This document shows, one piece after another, positions 51,116-61,206 of a DNA stretch of 64,000 nucleotides; the stretch's first letter is position 1; each line of letters starts with the position of its first letter. The stretch is from NCBI RefSeq assembly GCF_003952265.1, contig NZ_CP034438.1, forward strand, positions 1,860,001-1,924,000. The letters are read 5' to 3'. Under the pieces are notes generated by a model. It searched no databases, was not told the DNA's origin, and was given only the letters and a program-made list of their open reading frames with translations. Position numbers and translations under genes: made by a program. The DNA comes from Flaviflexus salsibiostraticola (lineage in GTDB: Bacteria; Actinomycetota; Actinomycetes; Actinomycetales; Actinomycetaceae).

Positions 51116-51612
51116 TACGCCGCCTTCACGTAGGTGGAGAGAAGTTCGTCGAGGATGATGACTCCGGAGGCCGCGGCCACGAGGAGTGGTGAGAGGCCGC
51201 CCCGCCAGGAGGCCACTGTCACGGGCGTGCCCCCGCCGACAAGGCTGCGGACCGTCTCGGCGAAGCCGTGATCGCCGGTGACGAGGACGATCTCGGTGAA
51301 GCGCTCACCGAGCTCCTCGTCCTCCAGGACCTCAATGAGTGCCTCATCCGCAGCGTCCGGGCCTGTGCCGGTGCCGACCACCCGGGCGCCCGCCCAGGCG
51401 AGCTTCGTGTTGAGGTGGCCCTTCTCGCAGGCTCCGATGATGACATGCTCATTGGGGCGGATGGCGAGGACGAGCTCGAGGATCGCCCGGCCCCACGCGG
51501 CCTCGTCGACGGTCATGGCCGCTCCTCCAATGATGTTCTCGAGATCGACGAGGATGGCTCGTCGATCGCCGTACTGGTTGGTCTTCTTCCGACGCTGTGC
51601 ATTCGTGAACAT
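51115..51612 (-). CDS. NYN-domain protein (predicted ribonuclease)
   Basis: A 165-residue PIN-like protein. AILVDLENIIGG carries the first acidic residues, TGPDAADEALIEVLED the second set and VLVTGDHGFAETV the third, as in NYN nucleases. A short basic N-terminus (NAQRRKKTNQYGDRR) may bind nucleic acid. It is the first gene of a two-gene operon with the methyltransferase-like protein. Confidence 0.83.
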   Translation of the reverse strand: MFTNAQRRKKTNQYGDRRAILVDLENIIGGAAMTVDEAAWGRAILELVLAIRPNEHVIIGACEKGHLNTKLAWAGARVVGTGTGPDAADEALIEVLEDEELGERFTEIVLVTGDHGFAETVRSLVGGGTPVTVASWRGGLSPLLVAAASGVIILDELLSTYVKAA

Positions 51613-51967
51613 CTTAGCCTCCCATGGCCGCTGTGAATCAACTTTTCATCTGTTTTCAGACTACGGGTGCGCCCGGACACAATTTTCTGTGAAATACGTT
51701 CACAGGGAGAAAGCTCGACTGTGAGACGTGGAGATGAGTCCCACTCTCATCCCGACTTTTCCCCGTCATACCTGTCATAACGGGACCTGCTGGCAACACG
51801 AAATGTCCGACCAAATAGATCACCGCATAGGGATTCCTCGTTCTCGAGTCCGGCCGCAAAGCAGGCGGGAAGGCCGAATGCACGGGAAAGTCCAACAAGC
51901 CGCGCTGGAGTACAAGAAAGTCCTGAGCCGGAACATCGTCTGTCAACGACGTCCCGACTCAGGACAC
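51613..51967. other. Intergenic region before the NYN operon
   Basis: About 355 bases of lower GC content containing the minus-strand promoter of the NYN operon. A 96-codon minus-strand ORF (51656-51946) has no ribosome site and reads through repetitive Pro/Arg codons, so it is not called. Confidence 0.5.
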
Positions 51968-52058
51968 TGGCGGAGGGTGGGGGATTCGAACCCCCGATGC
52001 GGGGTCGCCGCATAACGGTTTTCAAGACCGTCTCATTCGGCCGCTCTGACAACCCTCC
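51968..52058 (-). tRNA. tRNA-Ser (anticodon TGA)
   Basis: Minus strand; acceptor GGAGGGT / ACCCTCC, long variable arm (GCGGCGACCCCGC), anticodon loop CTTGAAA, T-arm GGGGGTTCGAATCCCCC, discriminator G and encoded CCA. Confidence 0.97.
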
Positions 52059-52117
52059 AAGCCCGCTCATTCTACTGATTCCGCTATGGACATGCACATC
52101 GCTGTCACAATGGGGCA

Positions 52118-53074
52118 ATGACTGAAACGATGCGCGCGATGACTGACGAGTCCCTCGATCTTCGGGAGGTGCCGATCCCCACCCCCGGGCGGGGCGAGGT
52201 CCTCATCCGAGTCGACTTCGCCGGGATCAACCGGGCCGATCTCAGCCAGGTGGCCGGAAGCTATCCGCCCCCTCCAGGTGCCTCGAACATCCTCGGCCTC
52301 GAAGTCTCCGGCCACCGAGTCGACACGGGTGAACGGGTCATGGCGCTGCTCTCCGCCGGAGCCTACGCCGATTATGTGGCGGTGCCCGAGGGGCAGGTCA
52401 TGACAGTGCCGCACACCATCGACCAGGCCCACGCCGCCGCCATCCCCGAATCGCTCGCGACCGCGTGGTCCAATCTCGTTGATGTGCTTCGAGTCGGCGA
52501 CGGGACCACCGTCCTCATCCAGGGCGGCTCGGGATCCCTTGGGACGATCGCCGTGCAGCTCGCCCGCGAGCTCGGAGCGACGGTGATTGCCACCGCCGGC
52601 GGGGAGGAGCGGTGTCGGGCGGTCGAGAGCCTCGGCGCCATAGCAGTCGACCACCACGGTGATCTCGCCGAACAGGTCAGGCATCACGCGCCGGACGGTG
52701 TGGATGCGGTGCTCGACATCATGGGAGCCGACGTCGGCGAGTTGCTTCCGCTTCTCGCAGCCGACGGCAGGATCGCCGTCATCGCCCTCCAGGCCGGCGC
52801 CATCTCGGAGATCAATCTCGGGCGGATGATGGTCAAGAGACTCTCCGTCCACGGTACGACCCTGCGCGGCCGGCCCACGGAGCAGAAGGAGGCGATCGTC
52901 CGAGCAGCGGCCGACTTCGCTCTGCCGCGCCTATCCGCCGGCCAGATCGTCCCCCTCGTCGCCGAGCGATTCCGCCTCGACGAGGTCGAGGCCGCCTTCG
53001 CCTACGTCACGGAGTCGAAGCCGTTCGGCAAGGTCGTCCTCGACGTGGGAGCGACAAGGGACCAGCGGAGGTAG
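52118..53074 (+). CDS. NAD(P)H:quinone oxidoreductase, zinc-free MDR family
   Basis: A 318-residue enzyme: GroES-like N-terminal domain (VDFAGINRADLSQVAGSYPPPPGAS) and Rossmann domain with VLIQGGSGSLGTIAVQLARELGA, matching the quinone-oxidoreductase/PIG3 group. The zinc-binding cysteines of alcohol dehydrogenases are absent. It reduces quinones or enones with NADPH. Start ATG 52118. Confidence 0.92.
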   Translation: MTETMRAMTDESLDLREVPIPTPGRGEVLIRVDFAGINRADLSQVAGSYPPPPGASNILGLEVSGHRVDTGERVMALLSAGAYADYVAVPEGQVMTVPHTIDQAHAAAIPESLATAWSNLVDVLRVGDGTTVLIQGGSGSLGTIAVQLARELGATVIATAGGEERCRAVESLGAIAVDHHGDLAEQVRHHAPDGVDAVLDIMGADVGELLPLLAADGRIAVIALQAGAISEINLGRMMVKRLSVHGTTLRGRPTEQKEAIVRAAADFALPRLSAGQIVPLVAERFRLDEVEAAFAYVTESKPFGKVVLDVGATRDQRR

Positions 53075-53098
53075 GGCGCCGCCTTCCGTCCGCAACGA

Positions 53099-53128
53099 GT
53101 GGGCCCGCCGATCACTCGGCGGGCCCAC
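53099..53128. terminator. Bidirectional terminator
   Basis: A perfect 13-bp stem (GTGGGCCCGCCGA / TCGGCGGGCCCAC) with a 4-base loop between convergent genes ending at 53074 and 53151. Confidence 0.88.
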
Positions 53129-53150
53129 AGCGGCAATTGACGTCTGAGCG

Positions 53151-54023
53151 TCAGAGAAGTCGTTCGAGGACGATGGCGAGGCCATCGTCGCCCACGGATG
53201 CCGTCTTCGCATCGGCGGCCGCATGGACACGGTCGTTGGCGTCTCCCATGGAGATACCGGTGCCGGCCCAGCCGAGCATCTCGATATCGTTGTCGCCATC
53301 GCCGACGGCGAGCACATTCGAGGTCGGCATACCGTACTCCTGGCGCAGCTTCTCGAGCGCGGTCGCCTTCGAGACTCCGAAAGGGGAGATGTCGAGCCAG
53401 GCGGTCCAGCCCACTGCGTATTCGACACCATCGAGACCGAGACCGTCGATCCGATCCTGGAGCTGTTCGGCGCTCAGGGAGGGGGCGCGCACGGTCAGCC
53501 GTGTCGCATCATCGCCCGCGAGCTGGTGCGGGGGAAGGATGACCGAGCTGCCGACCAGTTCACCGTGGGGGAACGGCGCTGAGAGGCGCCGCGGTCCACG
53601 CGCCGGTTCAACGGCAAGAAGCGCCTCCGGCACGTACGTCATGATCGTCTCGATCTCTCCGGCCGGATTGAAGGTCGTGTAATCAAGGAGGCGGGCGCCG
53701 GGGTAGATCCCGGGCTCGACGACGCCCACTTCGCGGGAGAGCGTGATCGCGCCGTTCGCGCAGACGGCCATGCCGTCCGGCAGTTCGAGCTGTTCGGCGA
53801 CGAGCATCATGGCGTCGATGCCGCGGCCCGTCGCGATGACGATGTGTGACCCCGCCTCGAGGTGAGCGTGGATCGCCTGCGACACCCGCCGTGAGAGCGA
53901 GGTGTCGTGGCGGATCGTCGTCCCATCGAGGTCGAGGGCGACGAGAAGTTCAGGGCCCGCTCCGGGAAGGCCCGACAGTGCGTCGTCGAGCCTCGCCACA
54001 TCTGCTGCGCCGAAGACCGTCAC
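53151..54023 (-). CDS. Cof-type HAD phosphatase
   Basis: A 290-residue HAD hydrolase, subclass IIB. Motif I is ALDLDGTTI, motif [10 protein letters not shown], and motifs [13 protein letters not shown] and [14 protein letters not shown]. It dephosphorylates sugar phosphates or cofactors such as FMN; the substrate is unknown. A GTG start at 54023 overlaps the serS stop by 4 bp. Confidence 0.92.
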   Translation of the reverse strand: MTVFGAADVARLDDALSGLPGAGPELLVALDLDGTTIRHDTSLSRRVSQAIHAHLEAGSHIVIATGRGIDAMMLVAEQLELPDGMAVCANGAITLSREVGVVEPGIYPGARLLDYTTFNPAGEIETIMTYVPEALLAVEPARGPRRLSAPFPHGELVGSSVILPPHQLAGDDATRLTVRAPSLSAEQLQDRIDGLGLDGVEYAVGWTAWLDISPFGVSKATALEKLRQEYGMPTSNVLAVGDGDNDIEMLGWAGTGISMGDANDRVHAAADAKTASVGDDGLAIVLERLL

Positions 54024-55279
54024 GTGGTGGCGATCAGCTCTCGGCCGCCGAGGTAGGGGCGCAGGCCTTCAGGGACGTAGATGCTGCCATCCTCGCGCTG
54101 ATGGTTCTCGAGGATCGCGACGAGCCAGCGGGTGGTGGCGAGGGTGCCGTTGAGGGTGGCGACGATCTGCGTCTTCCCATCGACCCGCTCGCGCACGCCG
54201 AGGCGCCGTGCCTGGAACGTCGTGCAGTTCGAGGTCGACGTGACCTCCATCCACCGCTCCTGGCTGGGCAGCCACGCCTCGCAGTCGAACTTCCGTGCGG
54301 CGGAGCTGCCGAGGTCGCCCGCGGCGGTGTCGATGACGCGGTAGGGCAGCTCAACCTTCGCGAGCATCTGCTCCTCGAAGTCGAGCAGTCGAGCATGCTC
54401 ATCCTCGGCCTCGGCCGGGGTGCAGTAGGAGAACATCTCCACCTTGTTGAACTGGTGGACTCGGATGATCCCGCGGGTGTCCTTGCCGTAGGAGCCCGCC
54501 TCGCGGCGGTAGCACGTCGACCAGCCGGCGTAGCGCTTCGGCCCCTCGGACAGATCGATGATCTCGCCCGAGTGGTAGCCGGCGAGGGCGACTTCGGAGG
54601 TGCCGACAAGATAGAGGTCGTCCTGCTCGAGATGGTAGATCTCGTCCGAGTGCGCGCCGAGGAATCCGGTGCCGCCCATGATCTCCGGCTTGACGAGCGT
54701 CGGCGTGACCGTGAGGGTGAAGCCGTTCGCCTCGGCCAGGTCGGCGGCCGCGGTCAGCAGGGCGAGTTCGAGGCGGGCGCCGATGCCGGTGAGGTAGTAG
54801 AAGCGCGATCCGGACACCTTCGTGCCGCGCGCCATGTCGAGGCCGCCGATGCCCTCGGCGAGGTCGAGGTGATCCTTGACCGGGAAGTCGAATTCGGGGA
54901 CGTCGCCGACGTGCTTGAGGACGGTGAAGTCGTCCTCGCCGCCGGCGGGAACGCCGTCGATGATGATATTCGCGATCGACATGGCGATCTGCTCGTACTC
55001 GGCATTCGCGGCCGACGCGGATTCCTCGAGCTCCTTGACCTTCGCGGCAAGAGCCTGAGCATCGGCGAGGATCGCGGGGCGCTCCTCGGGGCTCGCCTTC
55101 CCGACCGTGCGGGAGAGAGCCTTCTGCTGTGCGCGGGTCTCTTCGGCGATCTGGAGGGTCGACCGGCGAGCCTCATCTGCCGACAGGAGCCTATCCACGA
55201 GTGCCTCATCGGCACCGCGGGCGCGCTGCGAAGCCCGCACCGCCTCAGGATTCTCCCGGACATAGCGAATATCAATCAT
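54020..55279 (-). CDS. serS: Seryl-tRNA synthetase
   Basis: A 419-residue class II synthetase. Residues 1-100 form the tRNA-binding coiled-coil arm. Motif 2 is [23 protein letters not shown] and motif 3 [18 protein letters not shown], ending GLRPYLGG. It charges the tRNA-Ser species, two of which lie nearby. The ATG at 55279 begins [12 protein letters not shown], the normal family start. Confidence 0.97.
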   Translation of the reverse strand: MIDIRYVRENPEAVRASQRARGADEALVDRLLSADEARRSTLQIAEETRAQQKALSRTVGKASPEERPAILADAQALAAKVKELEESASAANAEYEQIAMSIANIIIDGVPAGGEDDFTVLKHVGDVPEFDFPVKDHLDLAEGIGGLDMARGTKVSGSRFYYLTGIGARLELALLTAAADLAEANGFTLTVTPTLVKPEIMGGTGFLGAHSDEIYHLEQDDLYLVGTSEVALAGYHSGEIIDLSEGPKRYAGWSTCYRREAGSYGKDTRGIIRVHQFNKVEMFSYCTPAEAEDEHARLLDFEEQMLAKVELPYRVIDTAAGDLGSSAARKFDCEAWLPSQERWMEVTSTSNCTTFQARRLGVRERVDGKTQIVATLNGTLATTRWLVAILENHQREDGSIYVPEGLRPYLGGRELIATT

Positions 55280-55315
55280 GTGAATAGTCTAGCCCGCACG
55301 GCTAATGTTTCCGAT

Positions 55316-56443
55316 ATGACCTGGGATTCATGGCTGGCCATTGCCGCCCTGCTCGTGGCGCTGAGCGCCCTCACCATCGCCCTCGGAGCCCGACGGGCGC
55401 TCGCCGCCGTATCGGGCCGGCGGCCCGAACCGATATCAGAGGAGGCCGCGGTAGACGATCTGAGGTCCCAACCGGTCGTTGTCATCTACAACCCGGTCAA
55501 GAACATCGACGTTCCCGTTTTCACCCGGATGGTTGAGGACATGGCGGCAGATGCCGGATATGTCGACGTGCGCTTCGTCGAGACGACGATTGAGCACCCG
55601 GGCGATGATCAGGCGAGGCAGGCCGCCGCCGACGGCGCCGGCCTCGTCATCGCCGCCGGCGGGGACGGGACCGTCCGTGCGGTGGCGGCGGGCCTTGCGG
55701 GCAGCAGCGTCGCCCTGGGCATCGTCGCCCTCGGCACCGGCAACCTCCTCGCCAGGAACCTCGATCTCCCGATCAACTCGTCGGAGGAGATGGTGCGGAC
55801 CGCCCTGACGGGTGGCACCCACTCGATGGACCTGGGCTTCCTCGAGGCTGATCCGCTGACCGAGGCTGAGATCGAGCAGATCCGCAGCGACGATGAGGTT
55901 GCGGTGTCAGTCCCGGAGGGCGAGCATGCCTTCGCCGTCATCGCCGGTCTCGGCTTCGATGCGGCGATGGTCGGCGACGCCGATGATGAGCTGAAGTCGA
56001 AGCTCGGATGGTTCGCCTACATCGCCTCCGCGGTCAAGAACATGGCGACGACGAAGATTCGGGCGACGGTGACGACGGGGGTGGCGCAGGAGGTGCCGAT
56101 CGACGCTCGATCGATCATGTTCGCGAACGTGGGGCGGCTTCCTGGTGGGGTTGTCCTCGCGCCGGACGCGAAGCTCGATGACGGCTGGATCGACCTCGTC
56201 GTCATCGATACGAAGGGCGGACTCGTCGGCTGGGCGGATCTCGTGCGTCGGATGGGATTGGCGGGCATGGGCGTCACCCACGATGCCCTACCGGAGACGG
56301 GCCGGATCGACCTCAAGAAGACCCGCGCAGCGAGCGTCGTCACGCGCGAGCCGGAGCGCGTCCAGGTCGATGGGGACGTTCTCGGCTATGCGACGACGAT
56401 CAGGGCGAGGGTCGAACCGGGCGGACTGCTCGTCCGCTTCTGA
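55316..56443 (+). CDS. Diacylglycerol/lipid kinase-family protein
   Basis: A 375-residue protein. One N-terminal membrane helix (residues 4-28) leads to a DAGK catalytic domain: VVVIYNPVKN, the nucleotide loop AAGGDGTVRAVAAG, and VALGTGNLLARNLDLP. The C-terminal beta-rich domain has ARSIMFANVGRLPGGVVLAPDAKLDDGWIDL. It phosphorylates diacylglycerol or related lipids at the membrane. Its stop abuts the pheA stop with no spacer. Confidence 0.93.
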   Translation: MTWDSWLAIAALLVALSALTIALGARRALAAVSGRRPEPISEEAAVDDLRSQPVVVIYNPVKNIDVPVFTRMVEDMAADAGYVDVRFVETTIEHPGDDQARQAAADGAGLVIAAGGDGTVRAVAAGLAGSSVALGIVALGTGNLLARNLDLPINSSEEMVRTALTGGTHSMDLGFLEADPLTEAEIEQIRSDDEVAVSVPEGEHAFAVIAGLGFDAAMVGDADDELKSKLGWFAYIASAVKNMATTKIRATVTTGVAQEVPIDARSIMFANVGRLPGGVVLAPDAKLDDGWIDLVVIDTKGGLVGWADLVRRMGLAGMGVTHDALPETGRIDLKKTRAASVVTREPERVQVDGDVLGYATTIRARVEPGGLLVRF

Positions 56444-57373
56444 TCAGCTGTTCGGAAGCAGGCTGGCCACCCACGTGCGGGCCGCGGCGAAATCCTGGTC
56501 GGCCGTCCCGGGCCGAAGCGTGATCGGTACCTGTGTCGCGCTCGGGTAGGAGCCGAAAAACCGGACGAGCGGGCACGTCCTGTGCAGACCGATGAGGACG
56601 GCCTGGATCCGCTCATCCTCGACGTGACCCTCGCAGTCGATGGAGAACTGGTACCGGCCGAGGGAGTCCCCGACAGGGCGGGACTCGATGCGGGACAGGT
56701 TGACTCCGCGGGTCGCGAACTGCTCGAGCATGGCGAGCAGTGCCCCCGCCTCGTCCGAGGGGAGCTGAACCTGCAGCGTTGTCTTGTCCGAGATCGTCCG
56801 CTCGGGCAGGGGGATGTTCTCCGGGCCGACGCAGATGAAGCGGGTGACAGCATCCGGGTTGTCCGCCACGCCCTCGGCGATGACCGTCAGACCGTACTGC
56901 TCGGCGGACAGCGGGTTGCACAGGGCCGCATCGAAGTTTGCGTTGCCCTCCGCCATCGCCGCGGCGGCCGCCGCCGTCGATGTTGCGGGCACATGGGCGA
57001 CATCGCCGAGATTCTCGGAGATCCAGTTCTGGCACTGCGCCCATCCGTGCGGGTGCGTGCCGACCCTCTTGACGTTCTCGAGGCGGGTTCCGGCGGGTGC
57101 GGCGAGCACAAACGTGATCGGCACGAGCATCTCCGCAACGATCCGCAGCGCGGTCCCGTTCGACAGGGAGTCGATGGTGGCATTGACGCCACCCTCGACC
57201 GAGTTCTCGATGGGGACGACGGCGAAGTCGGTCTCGCCGCGGCGCACCATGCGCAGGGCGGCGGGGACGTCGATCGCAGGCACATGCTCCGACTCATCCT
57301 CGGAGATCTGCATGAGCGCCATCTGCGTGAAGGTGCCGCGAGGGCCCAGGTAAGAAAACCGCATGATCGCCAT
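56444..57373 (-). CDS. pheA: Prephenate dehydratase
   Basis: A 309-residue enzyme converting prephenate to phenylpyruvate for phenylalanine synthesis. The catalytic domain runs from RFSYLGPRGTFTQMA through VVPIENSVEGGVNATID and ATSTAAAAAAMAEGN. An ACT regulatory domain follows (GALLAMLEQFATRGVNLSRIESRP), the site of Phe feedback in the family. The start may be 57373 or 57364. Confidence 0.95.
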   Translation of the reverse strand: MAIMRFSYLGPRGTFTQMALMQISEDESEHVPAIDVPAALRMVRRGETDFAVVPIENSVEGGVNATIDSLSNGTALRIVAEMLVPITFVLAAPAGTRLENVKRVGTHPHGWAQCQNWISENLGDVAHVPATSTAAAAAAMAEGNANFDAALCNPLSAEQYGLTVIAEGVADNPDAVTRFICVGPENIPLPERTISDKTTLQVQLPSDEAGALLAMLEQFATRGVNLSRIESRPVGDSLGRYQFSIDCEGHVEDERIQAVLIGLHRTCPLVRFFGSYPSATQVPITLRPGTADQDFAAARTWVASLLPNS

Positions 57374-57423
57374 TGTAGTACTGCCGGGGACCGGCCTGTC
57401 CGGTGTCCATATAGGATCGACGC

Positions 57424-59490
57424 ATGAGAATGCCAGCCGTCGTCGCCGCGATGCTCGCGTGCGCGCTGGCTCTGCTGCTCCCACCTGCAGCCGCATACCC
57501 CGAGGATCGGCCGACCGTCTTCATCGGCACCGGCGGAATCATGTGGGACTACCTGGACGAGGCCACCACCCCGAATCTCTTCCGCTTCTCCAACCGGGCA
57601 GATCTCGGTGCACTCAACGTGCGCGGTGCCCACCCGCGGGCCTGCCCGGCCGACGGCTGGCTGACACTCGGGTCCGGCGAGCGGGCGGGCGATGGCGTGA
57701 CCGACTCGGGTACCTGCCGCGTCCTCGACGAACCGGTCGACGGCCGTGTCCCGCATTGGGATGAGTACGAGGAGGCCGCCGAGCGCTCAGCCTACGATCC
57801 CGAACTCGGGCGGCTGGGCGAGCTGACCGACTCGATCGAGACGCTCGCGCTTGGGCCGGGCGCTGCGATCGCTCTGGCCGATAGCGACGGCCACATCGAC
57901 GACTATGGCCGCGTGGACGACCTCGCCCGTCTCGCCCCCGGCAAGGACCTTGTTCTCGTCGATCTCGGTGCGCTGACGGAGGATGAGCCGCGGGTCTTTG
58001 AGAGCACCCAGGTGCGGCCCACCGCCGACCCACCCTCCGTCAACTTCACAGGTCCGGACTGGGATGAGGGGCGGATCAGGGCGGGGATGCGCGAGTTCGA
58101 TGAGCGGCTGGGCGCCGTTCTTGCCGATGTCGAACAGGCCCTGCCCGGCGCCGACATCATCATCGCCTCCCTCGCCGACTACGGGGAGCCCTCCACCCTC
58201 CAGGTGATGATGCGAGGTTCGGATGAGCCCGGGCTGCTGACCTCGCAGGCGACCCGCCGTGCCGGGCTCGTCACCAGCACCGACCTCCTTCCGACCCTTG
58301 CTGAGCAGGCGGACGGCCAGGGCGTGACCTCGATCGAAGGCAGCTCAGCCGAGGCGAATCGCTCAGCCGTCACCGACCTGACCGAGCTGAATCAGTCGAT
58401 CAGGCCCGCGACCGGCCCGATGTATGTCGCCTGGGGTGTCCTGTGGGGCCTCACCCTCATCGCCGCACTCATCCTTCGCAGAGGAGGTGCCTTACACACC
58501 GCCGCGCTCGCGGCCGCCGGCTTTCCCGCGGCGAGCGTGGCGATGAACCTGCTCCCGTGGCACGAGGCCGGGCATCCCACGGCCACCCTCATCGCCGGCT
58601 CACTCCTGCTCAGCGCGGCTTTAGGGGCCGGCGCTCATCGGGCGCGCCGGTTCGGGGTCGAGGTGCCGGCCGGGATCATCGCCGGCCTGACGCTGGTGGC
58701 CTTCCTTGGACCCATTCTTCTCGGGAGCACGCTCGCGCTCGACTCGGTGTTCGGCGCCCAGCCGCAGGTGGGCCGCTTCTATGGGATGACGAACATGATG
58801 TTCGCGATCTCAGCGTCAGCGGGCCTGGTCCTGGCGGGAGTCCTGGCAGAGCGGGTGACCGACCGGCGCCGCGCCGCGCTCCTCATCGGACTCGTCGGGG
58901 CCGCGGTCATCATCCTCGACGGTTCACCCTGGCACGGCGCCGACTTTGGCGGACCGGCCGTGCTGACGTTCGCCTTCCTCCTGCTGGTCCTCCTCGTTCT
59001 GGGAGTGAGGATGACGGTGGTCAAGGCAATCGGGATGGCGGTGGCGGGCGTCGCCGTCACGGCCGTCTTCGCCGGCATCGACTACCTGAGGCCGCCCGAT
59101 CAGCGCACCCATCTCGGCGACTTCGCGGAGTCCGTTCTCGACGGGTCCGCCATGACCGTCATCGCTCGGAAGGCGCTGCAGGTGGCAGGGCTGTGGCCCC
59201 TCATCCTCGCTCTCGTTCTCGTCGCGGTCGGGATCATCGTTCTCGTGCGGGCGCGAGGGATGCGGATCGGCAACCCGATCAGCCCTGATGGGAGTGTGTG
59301 GTCGTGGGTTGCGGCAGCGCTCGCCGTCGCCCTGGTCGGCGGCATGCTCCTCAACGACTCCGGGCCCATCATCGTCCTCGTCGGAGCCCTTGTCGCCATC
59401 CCTCTCATCGCCTCAGCGGGGATGGGGGAAAGGCAGGGGAGCCGACCGCGCGCAGAACCTGCTGACGGTCAGACGGCTCGGACGCGATAG
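57424..59490 (+). CDS. Membrane protein with alkaline-phosphatase-like outer domain
   Basis: A 688-residue protein: signal peptide (residues 1-24), an extracytoplasmic domain to about 330 with PTVFIGTGGIMWDYLDEATTPN and IIIASLADYGEPSTLQVM, which resembles the alkaline phosphatase superfamily, and then about ten membrane helices. The phosphatase metal ligands are incomplete by eye, so catalysis is uncertain. Its 3' end overlaps the convergent glycosyltransferase by 22 bp. A role in envelope polymer synthesis is possible. Confidence 0.8.
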   Translation: MRMPAVVAAMLACALALLLPPAAAYPEDRPTVFIGTGGIMWDYLDEATTPNLFRFSNRADLGALNVRGAHPRACPADGWLTLGSGERAGDGVTDSGTCRVLDEPVDGRVPHWDEYEEAAERSAYDPELGRLGELTDSIETLALGPGAAIALADSDGHIDDYGRVDDLARLAPGKDLVLVDLGALTEDEPRVFESTQVRPTADPPSVNFTGPDWDEGRIRAGMREFDERLGAVLADVEQALPGADIIIASLADYGEPSTLQVMMRGSDEPGLLTSQATRRAGLVTSTDLLPTLAEQADGQGVTSIEGSSAEANRSAVTDLTELNQSIRPATGPMYVAWGVLWGLTLIAALILRRGGALHTAALAAAGFPAASVAMNLLPWHEAGHPTATLIAGSLLLSAALGAGAHRARRFGVEVPAGIIAGLTLVAFLGPILLGSTLALDSVFGAQPQVGRFYGMTNMMFAISASAGLVLAGVLAERVTDRRRAALLIGLVGAAVIILDGSPWHGADFGGPAVLTFAFLLLVLLVLGVRMTVVKAIGMAVAGVAVTAVFAGIDYLRPPDQRTHLGDFAESVLDGSAMTVIARKALQVAGLWPLILALVLVAVGIIVLVRARGMRIGNPISPDGSVWSWVAAALAVALVGGMLLNDSGPIIVLVGALVAIPLIASAGMGERQGSRPRAEPADGQTARTR

Positions 59491-60260
59491 GCGTTGAAGG
59501 GCTCGCCGGGGCGCTGGCTGCTCGGGTCGACCCGGAGGTTCGAGGGGATGCGGACGCCGCGCAGGCGCCGCAGATTGACGGCGAGGGAGACGTCCCGATA
59601 CTGGGCCGCGCGGTGCAGCTGACCGGAGAAGTCGTTGCCTGTCGGGCGGTGCTGGAGGTCGCACGGAACCTCGAGAAGGGTCATGCCGGAGACGAGCATG
59701 TCGATCGTCATGGCCGTCTCGACACCCCAACCGCGCGCGAGAGGCTTCGCGGACTCGTACGCCTCGCGAGTCATGCAGCGCTGGCCCGAGAGCGGCTGTG
59801 TCGGTGACCAGCCGGTCATCGTCGAGATCGCCCGGCGAGCCATTCCCGTGACGAGACCGTGGCCGCCCGCGCCGCTCTGCTTCGGGAGGACCGCAATCGT
59901 GCAGTCCACCTCCCCGGACAGCACTGGGTCAACGAGGGGGGCGGTCTGGACGGCGGTCTCGCCGAGATCGGCATCGATGAACATGAGGAGCCGGGGCTGG
60001 CGCCCCTCCGCGTCCCTCATCGCGACGACCGAAGCTCCCGTTTCGAGGGCCGAGGCCTTGCCCCGGTTGACAGGGTGGCGGACGACGGTCGCGCCCGCCG
60101 CGCGTGCGGCCGACTGAGTATCATCCGTCGACCCATCATCGACGACAACGATGAGGTCGACGTGTGGGATCGCGCGCGCGGAACGGACGGTCGATGCGAT
60201 CAGATCGACCTCGTCCTTAGCCGGAATGACGACGGCCACGTGCACGCGAGAGGAGTTCAC
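59469..60260 (-). CDS. GT2-family glycosyltransferase
   Basis: A 263-residue GT-A enzyme: VAVVIPAKDEVDLIASTV, VVVDDGSTDDT, the DxD motif in MFIDADLGE and SGQRCMTREAY. It has no membrane helices, unlike dolichyl-phosphate-mannose-synthase fusions. It probably transfers a sugar to a lipid carrier or envelope polymer. GTG or ATG start near 60260. Confidence 0.92.
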   Translation of the reverse strand: MNSSRVHVAVVIPAKDEVDLIASTVRSARAIPHVDLIVVVDDGSTDDTQSAARAAGATVVRHPVNRGKASALETGASVVAMRDAEGRQPRLLMFIDADLGETAVQTAPLVDPVLSGEVDCTIAVLPKQSGAGGHGLVTGMARRAISTMTGWSPTQPLSGQRCMTREAYESAKPLARGWGVETAMTIDMLVSGMTLLEVPCDLQHRPTGNDFSGQLHRAAQYRDVSLAVNLRRLRGVRIPSNLRVDPSSQRPGEPFNAYRVRAV

Positions 60261-60302
60261 AGATTGAGTTTAGCGTTCTTGTGCTGAGAGATTCACAACA
60301 GT

Positions 60303-60335
60303 CCGGATCCGGCTCCGGTTGGATGCCGGATCCGG
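60303..60335 (-). terminator. Terminator downstream of the DUF5926-type gene
   Basis: A perfect 11-bp stem (CCGGATCCGGC / GCCGGATCCGG) with an 11-base loop, 9 bp past the stop at 60344. Confidence 0.82.
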
Positions 60336-60343
60336 GTGCGTGA

Positions 60344-61198
60344 TCAGCGCAGGGTGACCTGACGCGAGACGATCCCCGACCGGGTCCGCTTCTCTTCAGG
60401 GGTGAGCGGTTCCGTTGACGCGATTGCGGCGGAGAATTCGGTGTCGAACTCGGCCATGGGGCCCGCAAGCTCGTCCGCCTCGGTGCCCGGGGCGAGCTGC
60501 CAGACGGGGATGAGGAGGCCGCAGGCGCGGAAGGCGCCGACGAAGCGAGCGTCCTTGTCGAAGCCCTCGGACCGGGCCGTCTGGAGGCGAGCTAGGCCAT
60601 CGAGCACCCTGTCCTGGTCCTCGGTCCGGATCCAGCGGATGAACTCGTTCGCCATGCGCACCCAGTAGGCGCCGCGGACGGAATCAACGGCAACCGTGGG
60701 GGAGACGTTGTCGCGGGTCTGCTCGATCGCCTGCCTGACGTCGTCGCGCTCCTTCTCCTCCTCGCTCACCCAGTACGCGAAATCCTCGTACAGGGTCAGC
60801 GTGAGCTCCTCGTCGACGAGGACGTCCTGGAGGCGCGGTCCCGGCTCGGGGAGCGGGGCCGACTGGATGACCCCACCCGGTTCGAGCTTGAGGGCGTCGA
60901 TGATGAGGGCGGCGAGGTCGCGGGAGGCGTCGCCCGAGCCCGTGACGGTCTGGACCGCGACGAGCAGGTCGCCGTTCTCGCGCCGGACAGCCGCCGACAC
61001 GTTGGGGAGGAGGGTGACGAGGGTGATCTCGCGGTTGCCGTATTCCTCCGTCGTCCTCACCGTCGTCGTCGCTGCCGGGATGATCTCGCGCATGGCGACG
61101 AGCTCGACCTCGGCCTTGAGGCCCTCGTACGGGCGATCGACGAACGGCACCCGCTTCTTCTTCGGCGCCCTGTCCTTGAGACGGCTCTTCTTACCCAT
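60344..61198 (-). CDS. DUF5926-type actinobacterial protein
   Basis: A 284-residue soluble protein with a very basic N-terminus (MGKKSRLKDRAPKKKRVPFVDRPYEGL) followed by an acidic body (YEDFAYWVSEEEKERDD; ANEFIRWIRTEDQDR). This looks like the conserved actinobacterial DUF5926 family, whose function is unknown; the basic tail suggests RNA or ribosome contact. It shares a strand and a small gap with the upstream rhodanese gene. Confidence 0.8.
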   Translation of the reverse strand: MGKKSRLKDRAPKKKRVPFVDRPYEGLKAEVELVAMREIIPAATTTVRTTEEYGNREITLVTLLPNVSAAVRRENGDLLVAVQTVTGSGDASRDLAALIIDALKLEPGGVIQSAPLPEPGPRLQDVLVDEELTLTLYEDFAYWVSEEEKERDDVRQAIEQTRDNVSPTVAVDSVRGAYWVRMANEFIRWIRTEDQDRVLDGLARLQTARSEGFDKDARFVGAFRACGLLIPVWQLAPGTEADELAGPMAEFDTEFSAAIASTEPLTPEEKRTRSGIVSRQVTLR

Positions 61199-61206
61199 GG
61201 CTCTCC

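Noticed and set aside
51656..51946. A 96-codon minus-strand ORF before tRNA-Ser(TGA)
   Set aside because: No ribosome site or domain, and it overlaps the expected promoter region of the NYN operon.
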